From Actinomadura opuntiae (lineage in GTDB: Bacteria > Actinomycetota > Actinomycetes > Streptosporangiales > Streptosporangiaceae), in contig NZ_JASNWF010000012.1 in assembly GCF_030283205.1 (NCBI RefSeq), positions 186,001-250,000 of the forward strand: a stretch of DNA of 64,000 bases, written 5' to 3'. Positions 47,999 through 57,195 of the stretch are shown one piece after another (the stretch's first letter is position 1; each line of letters begins with the position of its first letter). The position numbers and the translations under genes were made by a program. The notes under the pieces are model-generated. The model did no database searches and was not told the DNA's origin. It saw only the letters and a list, made by a program, of their open reading frames with translations.

Positions 47999-50104
47999 TC
48001 AGTGCCAGGTGATGAGGGCGTCGAGGATCTCCACCTCCGCGCCGTCGACGCGCAGCGGGTTGATCTCCAGCGCCTCCAGACGGTCGCCGAGGGACGCGGC
48101 GACCGCCGCGACGCGCGCCACCACGTCAGCGACCGCGGCGAGGTCGGCGGGCTTGGCGCCGCGCGCGCCGTTCAGCAGCGCGGCGCCGCGCAGCTCGCCG
48201 AGCGCCTCCCGGACGTCGCGCGCGTCCACCGGCAGCAGGCGCAGCGCGGAGTCGCGCAGCACCTCGACCCACACGCCGCCGAGCCCGACCGCGAGCGTGA
48301 GGCCCCACGCCGGGTCGCGGACGACCCCGGCGAGCAGCTCCACGCCGCCCGTCCGCTGCGGCTGGACGAGCGCGCCCGCACCGGCGTGCCCCGCGAGCGC
48401 GGCCATGACCTCGCGGTAGGCGGCGCGGACGGCGTCCGGCCCGGCCAGGCCGAGGCGGACGCCGCCGATGTCGCTCTTGTGGGCCAGGCCGTCCGCCGCC
48501 GCCTTCAGTACGACCGGGTACCCGAACCGGTCCGCCACCGCGACCGCCGCGTCCTCGCCGCCGACCAGCTCGGACGGCACCACGGGCAGCCCCGCCCCGG
48601 CGAGCAGCGCGGCGGCGCGGTGCTCGGCCCACACGCCGGACGCGCCGTCCACCGCGACGCGCTCGCCCGCCGCGGGGCGTTGCGCGAGCGCGCGCTCCCG
48701 TTCGGCCGACCAGCGGACGGCCGCGCCGATCGCCTGCATCCCGTGCTCGATCCCGCCGACGACGTGCGGGAACCCGGTCCTCTCCTGGACGGTCCGCCCG
48801 AACTCCGACACGTCGGTCAGCGTGTTGCCGACCACCACGACCGGACGCGGCGACGCGGCGATGCGCCGGGCGTGCGCCTCGAAGTTCGCCATCGGAACCG
48901 ACGGGTCCGGCGGTGCGAAGCGGGGCAGGTCGGTCAGCAGCATCACCGCGTCGATGCCCGGATCGGCGGAGACGATCTCCAGCGCGCGGCCGAGGAGCGT
49001 CCGGTCGATGAGCACGTAGCCGGTGACGTCCAAGGGGTTCTGCACGGTCGCGAACGGCGGCAGGATCTCCGCAAGTGCGGCCGCGGTCTCCGGCGTGTAC
49101 GGGGGCAGTTCGAGGCCCTCGTCCTCGGCGCGGTCGGCGATGATCTCCGACGCGCCGCCGGACGGGGTCACCACGCCGATCCGCGGGCCGGGCAGGGGCC
49201 CGGTGGAGGCCAGCAGCCCGGCGGTGACGATCAGGTCCTCCAGCGACCGGACGCGGATCACCCCGAGCCGCCGGAACGCCGCGTCCACCACGCCGTCGTC
49301 GCCGACGAGCGCGCCGGTGTGCGCCCGCGCGGTGCGCGACGCCAGCCGGCTGCGCCCGATCTTCAGCGCGACGACCGGCTTGCCCGCCTCCAGCGCCCGC
49401 CGCGCCGCCCGCGCGAACGCCTCCGGGTCGCGCACCGACTCCAGGAACAGCGCGACGACCCTGGTCGCCGGGTCGTCCACCAGGTAGTCGATGACGTCGG
49501 GGACGGTGACCAGCGACTCGTTGCCCATCGACGTCAGCAGGCTGAGCCCGACGTTGCGGGCCTGCGCGAACGCCAGCACCGAACTGGCCAGCGCGCCGCT
49601 CTGCAGCACCACGCCGACCGGCCCGCGCAGCAGCGGCGGGGGGATCGGCAGCCCGTACGGGGTGATCCCGGCGGCGGCGTTGATGTAGCCGTTGCCGTTC
49701 GGGCCGAGGACGGTCAGCCCCGCCTCCCGTGCGAACGCGACGACCTCGGCCTCCAGCCGCGCGCCCTCCTCGCCCGCCTCGCCGAACCCGGCGGTCAGCA
49801 CGACGTAGTTCCGGATCCCGGCCCCGGCGCCGTCCCGCAGCACGGGCAGGACGGCGCGCGTCGGCACCATCACGTACGCCAGGTCGATCGGCCCGGGCAG
49901 CTCCGCCAGGCTCGGGTACGCGGCGTGCCCGTGCACGAGCCCGCCGCGCGGGTTGACCAGGTGCACCGGCCCGGCGAACCCGTGCGCCCGCAGGTTCCCG
50001 AACGTGCTCACCGACCAGCCGGACTTGTCGCTCGCCCCGACCAGCGCGATCGAGCCCGGGTTGAACAGCGCGCGGACCCCGGCCCGCGGATCGCGAGGGG
50101 TCAT
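47999..50104 (-). CDS. ADP-forming acyl-CoA synthetase (acetate-CoA ligase family)
   Basis: A 701-residue fusion of the alpha and beta parts. The N-terminal CoA-binding domain (FNPGSIALVGASDKSGWSVSTF) is followed by a succinyl-CoA-ligase-like domain with the conserved RTARAHTGALVGDDG. The C-terminal ATP-grasp domain has GYPVVLKAAADGLAHKSDIGGVRLGL. It makes an acyl-CoA from an acid with ATP going to ADP. It starts one base after the acyl-CoA dehydrogenase stop, so both are one operon. The likely substrate is the acid imported by the MFS protein. Confidence 0.93.
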   Translation of the reverse strand: MTPRDPRAGVRALFNPGSIALVGASDKSGWSVSTFGNLRAHGFAGPVHLVNPRGGLVHGHAAYPSLAELPGPIDLAYVMVPTRAVLPVLRDGAGAGIRNYVVLTAGFGEAGEEGARLEAEVVAFAREAGLTVLGPNGNGYINAAAGITPYGLPIPPPLLRGPVGVVLQSGALASSVLAFAQARNVGLSLLTSMGNESLVTVPDVIDYLVDDPATRVVALFLESVRDPEAFARAARRALEAGKPVVALKIGRSRLASRTARAHTGALVGDDGVVDAAFRRLGVIRVRSLEDLIVTAGLLASTGPLPGPRIGVVTPSGGASEIIADRAEDEGLELPPYTPETAAALAEILPPFATVQNPLDVTGYVLIDRTLLGRALEIVSADPGIDAVMLLTDLPRFAPPDPSVPMANFEAHARRIAASPRPVVVVGNTLTDVSEFGRTVQERTGFPHVVGGIEHGMQAIGAAVRWSAERERALAQRPAAGERVAVDGASGVWAEHRAAALLAGAGLPVVPSELVGGEDAAVAVADRFGYPVVLKAAADGLAHKSDIGGVRLGLAGPDAVRAAYREVMAALAGHAGAGALVQPQRTGGVELLAGVVRDPAWGLTLAVGLGGVWVEVLRDSALRLLPVDARDVREALGELRGAALLNGARGAKPADLAAVADVVARVAAVAASLGDRLEALEINPLRVDGAEVEILDALITWH

Positions 50105-50105
50105 C

Positions 50106-51275
50106 TCACTCCCCGATGGCGCCCAGGCGGACGTGCCCCCTGAGCAGGTTGCGGGCGATGGTCCGGCGCTGGATCTCGTCGGTGCCCTCGAAGATCCGCA
50201 GCAGCCGCAGCTCCCGGTACCAGCGCTCGATCGGCAGCTCCTTGGTGTACCCCATGCCGCCGTGGATCTGCAGCACCCGGTCCACGACCCGGTTCGCCAT
50301 CACCGCGCCGTTCAGCTTGGCGATGGACGAGGCGTGCCGCGCGTCCAGCCCCTCCTGCACCCGCCACGCCGCGTACAGCGTCAGCCACTTCGCCGCCTCG
50401 ATCTCCACCTGCGAGTCGGCGATCATCCACTGGATGGCCTGGTAGTCGGCGATCGGATGGCCCATGGACACCCGGACCCCGGCGTAGTCGATCGCCATCT
50501 GCAGCATCCGCTCGGCCGCGCCGATCGCCCGCGCCGGGATCATGTAGCGGCCCTGCCCGATCCACCGCATCGCCAGGTCGAAGCCCTTGCCGACCTCGCC
50601 GAGCACGTTCGCGCCGGGCACCCGGACGTCCTCGAACACCAGCGACGCCGGCCCCCACTCGCCCATGGTCGGGATCGGCTCGGACTTCCAGCCCATGTCC
50701 CGGTCGACCAGGAAGCACGTCACGCCGCCGTCCGCGCCGAGGGCCGGGTCGGTCACCGCGAACACCATGACGAAGTCGGCCTCGTTGCCGCCGGTGATGA
50801 ACGTCTTCTCGCCGTTGATGATCCAGTCGTCGCCGTCGCGCACGGCGCGGGTGCGGATGCTGCGCGCGTCCGACCCGGCGCCCGGCTCGGTGATGGCGAA
50901 GCAGGACCGCCGCTCGCCCTCGATCGTCGGGACCAGGTAGGCGCGTTTCTGCGCCTCGTCGCAGGCGTACAGGATGTTGTCGGCGGTGCCGCCGAAGCTG
51001 AACGGGACGAACGTGCGGCCCGTCTCCATCGCCACGATCGCCGACATCAGCGGGCCGAGCGCGGCGCCGCCGTACTCCTCGGGCGTGTTGATGCCCCAGA
51101 ACCCGGACCTGCGCGCCTTGCCGCGCAGGTCGCGCAGCGTCCCGGGATCGAGCCCGGGGCGCCCGGCGCGCTCGTTGCGCAGCACCTCCGGTTCCAGCGG
51201 CACGACCTCCCGTTCGACGAACGAGCGGACGGTGTCGCGGATCTGGCGTTCCTCGGCGCTCAGCGAGAAGTCCAT
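50106..51275 (-). CDS. Acyl-CoA dehydrogenase
   Basis: A 389-residue FAD flavoenzyme: N-terminal domain LSAEERQIRDTVRSFVEREV, the FAD/acyl signature CFAITEPGAGSDARSI and the C-terminal MGYTKELPIERWYRELRLLRIFEGTDEIQ containing the catalytic glutamate (FEGTDEIQ). It introduces an alpha-beta double bond in an acyl-CoA. It is first in the operon with the acyl-CoA ligase; a triple CTAGA operator lies 21 bases before its start. It diverges from the TetR gene. Confidence 0.95.
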   Translation of the reverse strand: MDFSLSAEERQIRDTVRSFVEREVVPLEPEVLRNERAGRPGLDPGTLRDLRGKARRSGFWGINTPEEYGGAALGPLMSAIVAMETGRTFVPFSFGGTADNILYACDEAQKRAYLVPTIEGERRSCFAITEPGAGSDARSIRTRAVRDGDDWIINGEKTFITGGNEADFVMVFAVTDPALGADGGVTCFLVDRDMGWKSEPIPTMGEWGPASLVFEDVRVPGANVLGEVGKGFDLAMRWIGQGRYMIPARAIGAAERMLQMAIDYAGVRVSMGHPIADYQAIQWMIADSQVEIEAAKWLTLYAAWRVQEGLDARHASSIAKLNGAVMANRVVDRVLQIHGGMGYTKELPIERWYRELRLLRIFEGTDEIQRRTIARNLLRGHVRLGAIGE

Positions 51276-51295
51276 GGACCGGTCCTCCGATCAAT

Positions 51296-51327
51296 CCTAG
51301 AATCCATTTCTAGGAATCGGTTCTAGG
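51296..51327. promoter_or_regulatory. Three CTAGA half-sites, operator of the divergent TetR/acyl-CoA-dehydrogenase gap
   Basis: CCTAGA-N7-TCTAGG-N7-TCTAGG gives two overlapping dyads with the same 7-base spacer as sites at 46250 and 46299. A further TCTAGAATCT half-site lies at 51371-51376, close to the TetR start. The sites suggest autoregulation by the adjacent TetR protein. Confidence 0.78.
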
Positions 51328-51427
51328 CTGCGCGCGGGGCCGTCCCGGCGTCAAGGCGCCCGGCCCGCTTTCTAGAATCTGTTCCATCGACGGCCGGACG
51401 GCGGCCGCCGCACCGGACGGGGGACCG

Positions 51428-52045
51428 ATGGCCCGCAGGCCCAGCGGCAGGGGCGGATGGGAATGGAGCCGCACCGCCCAGACGCGCCGCACCATGCTGG
51501 AGGCGGCGCGCGAGGTGTTCTGCGCGCACGGCTTCGCCGACGCCGCGATCTCCGAGGTCGTCGAGCGCGCCGGCTCCAGCGTCGGCAGCCTCTACCACCA
51601 CTTCGGCGGCAAGACCGAGCTGTTCCTCGCCCTGTGGGAGGAGCACGAGGGCGCGCACGAGAAGGCCGCCACCGCGAGTGTCGCCGAGGCCAAGGGCGCC
51701 GGCGTCGACGACCCGGTCGAGCTGTTCATCGCCGGCGCCCGCGCGTTCCTCGCCGGCTCCTGGGAGCGCCGCGACCTCGCCCGCCTGTTCATGGACGGCG
51801 ACGGCCCGCCCGGCTTCGACCTGATGCGCCGCACCCGCCGCCGCGACTGGGTCCGGCAGAACGCCGTGCTGCTCGCGCTCGGCGGCGAGCCCATCGACCG
51901 CCTCACCGTCGCCGTCCTGACCACGGTCATCGGCGAGGCCGGACGCGAGGTCGCCACCAGCGAGGACGAGGCGGAGGCGCAGGAGGTCATCGACGCGGCG
52001 ATCGAGCTGATCCGCCGCTTCGACCGCGCGACCGCGACCCCCTGA
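51428..52045 (+). CDS. TetR-family regulator of the acid-catabolism regulon
   Basis: A 205-residue TetR protein. HTH: RRTMLEAAREVFCAHGFADA then AISEVVERAGSSVGSLYHHF and GGKTELFLALWEEHE. The ligand-binding C-terminal domain is less conserved. ATG 51428. It is divergent from the acyl-CoA dehydrogenase gene, and the intervening gap carries CTAGA dyads also found before the MFS and DUF35 genes. It most likely represses the whole cluster until an acyl-CoA or acid ligand appears; the link is inferred from shared sites. Confidence 0.92.
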   Translation: MARRPSGRGGWEWSRTAQTRRTMLEAAREVFCAHGFADAAISEVVERAGSSVGSLYHHFGGKTELFLALWEEHEGAHEKAATASVAEAKGAGVDDPVELFIAGARAFLAGSWERRDLARLFMDGDGPPGFDLMRRTRRRDWVRQNAVLLALGGEPIDRLTVAVLTTVIGEAGREVATSEDEAEAQEVIDAAIELIRRFDRATATP

Positions 52046-52140
52046 CCGCCACCGACCTCCGCTCCGGCCCGCGCCAGAGGTGAGAAACCAGGCGATTTCC
52101 GGCCATTCTCGATCGCCTCGGCAAATGCTTTGGCTTGCCT

Positions 52141-52169
52141 TTGCGAGCCATGTCCCATGCCTTTATAGT
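52141..52169 (+). promoter_or_regulatory. Predicted promoter of the small secreted protein
   Basis: TTGCGA (52141-52146) and TATAGT (52164-52169) are 17 bases apart. They lie in an AT-richer stretch of the 202-base gap and predict a leader of about 70 bases. Confidence 0.55.
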
Positions 52170-52247
52170 CGCCGATGTCGATCGCTCGTAACGCGCGCAA
52201 AGCGCTGCCGGGCCGTGGGCTCGGGTGGAGATGAAGGCAGGGAATTC

Positions 52248-52682
52248 GTGAGGGTATTTCGTGGGACCGTCGGATGCGGGCGGCGCGGGGCCGGAGCCGT
52301 CCTCGTCGCCGCCGCGGCCGTGACCGCGACCGTGGCCGCCGCGCCGCCGGCGGCGCCGTCCGCTCCGGCGACGTCCCCGTCCGTCACGCACAAGCATTAC
52401 GGGAACGCGGGGGATATTCCGAAATGCCGCCCGGGTTATGCCTGCGCCACCGTCGCCCATGGCGGGAAATACCACGTCTTCGACTTCTACCGGTACGGCA
52501 CCTACGGGCTGAGCGATTGGCACGGTCGCGGAGGGCTCTCCAACGAGCAGGCGGGCGGCGCCGCGGCCAGGATCTACGACCGGTCCGGCGCCGAGATCGA
52601 ATGCGTCGCGGCGGGCACCGCGACGGCCGACGTGGACTGGGACCGCGCCGGGAAGATCAAGCTGACGACGGTCCGCTGCTGA
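52248..52682 (+). CDS. Small secreted protein of unknown function
   Basis: A 144-residue protein with a signal peptide ending near residue 32 (VAAAP-PAAP). The mature part has two early Cys (PKCRPGYACATV) and two late ones (EIECVAAG, TVRC at the end), compatible with two disulfides, and aromatic-rich segments (KYHVFDFYRYGTYGLSDWHG). It resembles exported Streptomyces-type small proteins of the peptidase-inhibitor size class, but I cannot assign a family. The GTG at 52248 is preceded by GCAGGGAA. Its end overlaps the 3' end of the convergent regulator gene by 26 bases. Confidence 0.75.
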   Translation: MRVFRGTVGCGRRGAGAVLVAAAAVTATVAAAPPAAPSAPATSPSVTHKHYGNAGDIPKCRPGYACATVAHGGKYHVFDFYRYGTYGLSDWHGRGGLSNEQAGGAAARIYDRSGAEIECVAAGTATADVDWDRAGKIKLTTVRC

Positions 52683-53682
52683 TCCCGGCCGCCGTGCCGC
52701 GCCGGGCGGGCGTGTCGCGCTGGGCCGCGACGAGGCCCTCGCCCGCCTCCGTCCGGTAGTAGAGGACGGAGCGCCCGGCGCGGCGGCGGCGGACGAGCCG
52801 GGCGTCCAGCAGGATCTTCAGGTGCCGGCCGACGCTGCCGAGGCCGTGGCCGGTCAGGGCCACGAGCTGGGTCGTGCTCTTCGGGGTGTCCAGCAGCACC
52901 AGCACCGACGCGCGGACGGGGCCGAGCAGCGCACCGAGCGCGTCGGGCACCGGGACGGCGTCCGCGTCGGCCAGCGTGCCCGAGCACGGGTACATGACGG
53001 CGTACCGGGACGATTCCCGGTTCCAGGAGACCCAGCTCTGGCCGTGCGTGACCGGCACGAACACCAGCGGCTTGCCCGACAGGTCGCGCGGCGGGTAGTC
53101 GTAGGTGTTGATCTGCAGACGGTTCTCGCCGAGCCAGCGCATGCCGGGGCGCATGTCGTCCAGCGCGGCCGCCCAGCCGCCCTGGCTCAGGTGCGCGACG
53201 CGGGAGACGATGTCGGCCTCGATGATCCGGCGCCGCCGCGGCCAGCCGGGCAGGACCGTCTCGCGCCAGACCCAGGTGAGCAGGTCGGCGATGCGTTCCG
53301 GCAGGTCGTCCCGGTCGAGGACGGGCGGCAGCGGTCCGTTCAGGCAGACGGTCAGGTCGGCGCGGGCGGCCTCGGGCGGCGTGCGGCGGATCCGCTCCAG
53401 CTCGGCCTCGAACGACGCCTCGGGCTCGCCGGTCGGAGTGGGCGTGACGAAATCGGCGTTCCACCCCTGCACGAACGCCGTCCGCACGAGCCGCGCCGTC
53501 ACCGGATCGGCGGCCGTCCGCGCGCGGTAGGCGGGCAGGTGCTCCTCCAGCCACGCGCGCTCGGCGGGGTTCCCGGCCCGCTCCCAGCGCAGCGTCTTCA
53601 GGCAGGCGGTGGCCTCGGCCAGGGGCGAGACGACGAACCGGCTCCCCGCGAGCGTGTCCGCGTTGATCTCCCACCAGCCCAA
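52657..53682 (-). CDS. ArsR-like winged-helix regulator with DUF5937-type N-terminus
   Basis: A 341-residue protein. The N-terminus GWWEINADTLAGSRFVVSPLAEATACLKTL and the long middle part match an actinobacterial group in which an ArsR-type HTH is at the C-terminus: LGPVRASVLVLLDTPKSTTQ, LVALTGHGLGSVGRHLKILL, DARLVRRRRAGRSVLYYRTE. The TTG start at 53682 is decided by GGGGAGG nine bases upstream; an upstream ATG would overlap the divergent gene's start. It diverges from an MFS efflux gene, its likely target. The ligand is unknown. Confidence 0.88.
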   Translation of the reverse strand: MGWWEINADTLAGSRFVVSPLAEATACLKTLRWERAGNPAERAWLEEHLPAYRARTAADPVTARLVRTAFVQGWNADFVTPTPTGEPEASFEAELERIRRTPPEAARADLTVCLNGPLPPVLDRDDLPERIADLLTWVWRETVLPGWPRRRRIIEADIVSRVAHLSQGGWAAALDDMRPGMRWLGENRLQINTYDYPPRDLSGKPLVFVPVTHGQSWVSWNRESSRYAVMYPCSGTLADADAVPVPDALGALLGPVRASVLVLLDTPKSTTQLVALTGHGLGSVGRHLKILLDARLVRRRRAGRSVLYYRTEAGEGLVAAQRDTPARRGTAAGISSGPSSA

Positions 53683-53743
53683 TGGTTTCGCCTCCCCGCG
53701 AAAGAGTAACGGGCCCGGCGGGACGCACCGGACACTTCCGATC

Positions 53744-54949
53744 ATGCGCACCTACGGGGATCTGCTCCGCACGCCGGAGTTCACGCCGCTGTTCCTGGCC
53801 TCGGCGGGCAACGTCGCGGCGCAGACGGTGAGCGGGCTGGCGCTCGGCACGCTGGTGTACTCCAGGACCGGCTCGCCGCTGCTGTCGTCGCTGGCGATGT
53901 TCGGGCCGATGCTGGCCCAGCTGGTCGGGGCGCTGACGCTGCTGTCGGCGGCCGACCGGTTGCCGCCGCGCGCCGCGCTCGCGGGCCTGTCGCTGCTGTT
54001 CGCCGCCGGCACCGCCGCGCAGGCGGTGCCGGGGCTGCCGGTGTGGGGCGTGTTCGCGCTCGTCCTCGTCCTCGGGGTGGCCAGCGCGGTGGGCGGCGGG
54101 GTGCGGTACGGGCTGCTGAACGAGATCCTCGACCGGGAGGGGTACCTGCTCGGCCGGTCGGTGATGAACATGTCGGTCGGGCTCGTGCAGATCATCGGGC
54201 TCGTGCAGATCATCGGGTTCGCGGCAGGCGGCGTGCTCGTCAACGCGCTCTCGCCGCGCGGGACGCTGCTGGCCGGCGCCGCCCTGTACCTCGCGGCGGC
54301 GGCCGTCGCGCGGTTCGGGTTGAGCGCCCGCGCGCCGCGCGCGACCGGGTGCGCGACCGCGGGCGAGACGTGGCGCAACAACGTCCGGCTGTGGTCGTCG
54401 CGGCAGCGCCGTGCCGTCTACCTGGCGCTGTGGGTGCCGAACGGGCTGATCGTCGGCTGCGAGTCGCTGTTCGTCCCGTACGCGCCGCGGCACGCGGGCC
54501 TGCTGTTCGCGGCCGGCGCGGTCGGGATGCTCGCCGGGGACACGCTGGCCGGGCGGTTCGTCCCGCCGGCCTGGCGCAAGCGCCTCGACGCGCCGATGCG
54601 GCTGCTGCTCGCCGCGCCGTACCTGGTGTTCGCGCTGGGCCCGCCGCTGCCCGTCGCGGTGGCCGCGATCGCCGCGGCGAGCGTCGGGTACTGCGCGACC
54701 CTGCTGCTCCAGGACCGGCTGCTGGCGATCACGCCGGACGAGCTGAGCGGCCACGCGCTCGGCCTGCACTCGTCGGGGATGCTCGCCATGCAAGGGGTCG
54801 GCGCCGCGATCGCAGGCGCGGTCGCGCAGGTCACCTCCCCGGCGGTGGGGATGACGCTGATGGCGGCGGCGTCGGTCGCGGTGACCGTCTCGCTCATGCC
54901 GGGCCTGCGCGTGCGCCCCGCGCCCGCACCCGCGACCGAGCGGGTTTAG
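53744..54949 (+). CDS. MFS efflux transporter with an 18-nt tandem duplication
   Basis: A 401-residue transporter with about 11-12 helices, similar in layout to macrolide-efflux MFS proteins (MRTYGDLLRTPEFTPLFLASAGNVAA start). At nt 54179-54214 an exact 18-base tandem duplication gives GLVQII twice (GLVQIIGLVQIIG) inside a predicted helix, lengthening it by six residues. The frame is kept. It is divergent from the ArsR-like gene, with 61 bases between starts. Confidence 0.87.
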   Translation: MRTYGDLLRTPEFTPLFLASAGNVAAQTVSGLALGTLVYSRTGSPLLSSLAMFGPMLAQLVGALTLLSAADRLPPRAALAGLSLLFAAGTAAQAVPGLPVWGVFALVLVLGVASAVGGGVRYGLLNEILDREGYLLGRSVMNMSVGLVQIIGLVQIIGFAAGGVLVNALSPRGTLLAGAALYLAAAAVARFGLSARAPRATGCATAGETWRNNVRLWSSRQRRAVYLALWVPNGLIVGCESLFVPYAPRHAGLLFAAGAVGMLAGDTLAGRFVPPAWRKRLDAPMRLLLAAPYLVFALGPPLPVAVAAIAAASVGYCATLLLQDRLLAITPDELSGHALGLHSSGMLAMQGVGAAIAGAVAQVTSPAVGMTLMAAASVAVTVSLMPGLRVRPAPAPATERV

Positions 54950-54978
54950 CGGGCGGGTGCGGAGGCAGGTTGAGGGAC

Positions 54979-55899
54979 ATGCGTGCCGTCACCTACGACT
55001 CCTATGCCTCCGACAACTCCCGCCTCACCGCCGGCGAGGCGCCCGACCCCAAGCTCGGCCCGAGCGAGGTGCTGGTCGAGGTGCGCGCGGCGGGCGTCAA
55101 CCCGGTCGACTGGAAGGTGATGTCCGGCGGGCTCGACGGAATGATGGACGCGGTGTTCCCGGTGATCCCCGGCTGGGACGTCGCCGGGGTCGTCCGCGCG
55201 ACCGGCCCGGACACGCCGGAGTTCGCGCCGGGCGACGAGGTCATGGCCTACGCCCGCAAGAACGTCGTGCACGCCGGGACGTTCGCGGAGCTCGTCGCGG
55301 TCCCGGCCGTGCACTGCGCGCGCAAGCCGGCCGCGCTCGGCTGGAACGAGGCGGGCGGGCTGCCGCTCGCCGGGATGACCGCGCAGCGCTCGCTCGACCG
55401 GCTGGAGGTCGGCAAGGGCGACGTGCTGCTGGTGCACGCCGCGTCCGGGGGAGTGGGGGGCTTCGCGGTGCAGATCGGCGTCGACCGGGGCGCCCGCGTC
55501 ATCGGCACCGCGTCCGAGTCCAACCACGACCACCTGCGCGAACTCGGCGCGGAACCGGTCGCCTACGGCGACGGTCTCGTGGAGCGGGTCCGCGAGCTGG
55601 CGCCGGACGGCGTCACGGCGGTCGCCGACTTCGTGGGCGGGCAGCTGGACGCGACGCTCGCCGTCCTCGCCCCGGGCGGACGGCACGTGTCCGTCGCCGA
55701 CAACAGCGTCGAGCAGCACGGCGGCCACTGGATCTGGGTCCGTCCCGACGGCGCGAAGCTCGCCGACCTGGCCGCCATGGCCGAGCGCGGAGCGCTGCGC
55801 GTCGACGTCGCCAAGACGTTCTCCCTCGACGACGTCGGCGCCGCGTTCGACGAGAGCCGCAGTGGCCACACGCGCGGGAAGCTCGTCATCACGCCGTGA
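54979..55899 (+). CDS. Zinc-independent NADP-dependent alcohol dehydrogenase/quinone oxidoreductase
   Basis: A 306-residue MDR-superfamily enzyme. GroES-like part: GPSEVLVEVRAAGVNPVDWK and the WDVAGVVRATG turn. Rossmann part: LLVHAASGGVGGFAVQIGVDRGARVIGTAS, the AASGGVG NADP loop. No zinc-binding cysteine pattern is present, so it is the quinone-oxidoreductase type. ATG 54979 follows GAGGG. It may be co-transcribed with the MFS gene 30 bases upstream, giving a detoxification pair. Confidence 0.92.
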   Translation: MRAVTYDSYASDNSRLTAGEAPDPKLGPSEVLVEVRAAGVNPVDWKVMSGGLDGMMDAVFPVIPGWDVAGVVRATGPDTPEFAPGDEVMAYARKNVVHAGTFAELVAVPAVHCARKPAALGWNEAGGLPLAGMTAQRSLDRLEVGKGDVLLVHAASGGVGGFAVQIGVDRGARVIGTASESNHDHLRELGAEPVAYGDGLVERVRELAPDGVTAVADFVGGQLDATLAVLAPGGRHVSVADNSVEQHGGHWIWVRPDGAKLADLAAMAERGALRVDVAKTFSLDDVGAAFDESRSGHTRGKLVITP

Positions 55900-55941
55900 T
55901 CCGGGACGACCGGGCCGCCCGGCGGACGGCCCGGTCCCGGT

Positions 55942-57195
55942 TCAGCAGCCGGAATCGGCGATGACGTAGTAGTTCGCGGACGTCTCCTTCAGCGTGTGCG
56001 TGACGAACACGTTGTAGAGGCCCATGTTCTGGTTGGAGCCGTTGGCGTAGGTGTAGCCGCCGCTCATGTGCGCGCGCCCGGCCGTGACGTGCGCGTAGTT
56101 GGTGGCGGTGAAGCACTGCTGCGACCCGCCCGGATCGCCGGGGCCACCTGGATCGCCGGGGTCGCCCGGGTCGCTGCCGTCCGAGCCGTCGAGCCCCCAG
56201 AACCTCGCCGTGTACGAGGTGGAGCAGATGGCGTCGAGGAAGTACGCGCCGGTGGTGCCGCACTGGTCGGCGCCCGAGCCGGGGTCGACGGCGAGGCCGT
56301 GGCCCATCCCGGAAATGGAGTACACCTCGACGGCCGGTTTCCCGTTCGCGTCGTTGTAGTCGCTCTGCGTGGTGCCGCCGGGCAGGCTGCGGGTGCTCGA
56401 CGGCGTCTGTGAAATGCCCCAGACGTTCGTCCACTGGTCGCGCAGTTCGGTGGCGTTCACCGGATAGACCGTGTAATCGGAGGTGCCCTGCCAGACGGCG
56501 ACGCGCGGCCACGGCCCGGTGTAGCCGGGATGGCTGTTGCGGACCTTGTCGCCCCATTGCGCGGGCGTGAGGTTCTGGTTGTTCATCTGGCAGCCGGAGG
56601 CGGCGGTGAGGCTGGTCGCGCACTGCGCGGGAAGGCCCGAGTCGACCGCGCCGCCGGCGAAGACGTCCGGATAGGCGGCGAGCAGGTCCGCGGTCATTCC
56701 GCCGCCCGCCGAAAGCCCGGTGACGAACACCCGGCGCGGATCGGAGCCGTGCTTCTGCTCGGCGTAGGAGACCATCTGGACGATCGACGCCGACTCGGTC
56801 CCGCCGCGCGCGTCCTTGGCGGGATCGAACCACTGGAAGCATTTCTGGATGTTGTTGGACGCGGTCGTCTGCGGGAACACGACCGCGAACCTCCACTGGT
56901 CGGCGAACTTCGGCCAGCCGGAATGGGAGTAGTAGTCGTCCGCGCTCTGGGTGCAGCCGTGCAGCGCCACCACGAGCGGGGCGCCGGACGGCAGCCCGGC
57001 CGGCACGTACTCGTACATCTGCAGGTTCCCGGGGTTGGAGCCGAACCCGGTGACCTGCTGGTAGGTGCCGGTCGCGGCGCGCGCCGGCGCTGTCGTGGCG
57101 GCCGCGCCCAGCGCGGCGGCGGGAAGGGTGAGGGCGGCGGCCGCCGCGATCCATTTCGCGAGGCGCCGCAGAATGCGCGGGGGTGGTCGGTGCAT
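55942..57195 (-). CDS. Secreted PHB-depolymerase-type esterase with C-terminal accessory domain
   Basis: A 417-residue exported enzyme. The signal peptide runs to about residue 41 (ARA-ATG). The catalytic Ser is S162 in GLSAGGG; ALHGCTQSADDY supplies the oxyanion hole, WQGTSDYTVYPVN the Asp and SGMGHGLAVDP the His. A DPGDPGGPGDPGG linker then joins a small 55-residue domain (QCFTATNYAHVTAGRAHMSG ... ADSGC) with two cysteines. The domain is probably for substrate binding. It acts outside the cell on polyesters or feruloyl/acetyl esters. Confidence 0.93.
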   Translation of the reverse strand: MHRPPPRILRRLAKWIAAAAALTLPAAALGAAATTAPARAATGTYQQVTGFGSNPGNLQMYEYVPAGLPSGAPLVVALHGCTQSADDYYSHSGWPKFADQWRFAVVFPQTTASNNIQKCFQWFDPAKDARGGTESASIVQMVSYAEQKHGSDPRRVFVTGLSAGGGMTADLLAAYPDVFAGGAVDSGLPAQCATSLTAASGCQMNNQNLTPAQWGDKVRNSHPGYTGPWPRVAVWQGTSDYTVYPVNATELRDQWTNVWGISQTPSSTRSLPGGTTQSDYNDANGKPAVEVYSISGMGHGLAVDPGSGADQCGTTGAYFLDAICSTSYTARFWGLDGSDGSDPGDPGDPGGPGDPGGSQQCFTATNYAHVTAGRAHMSGGYTYANGSNQNMGLYNVFVTHTLKETSANYYVIADSGC

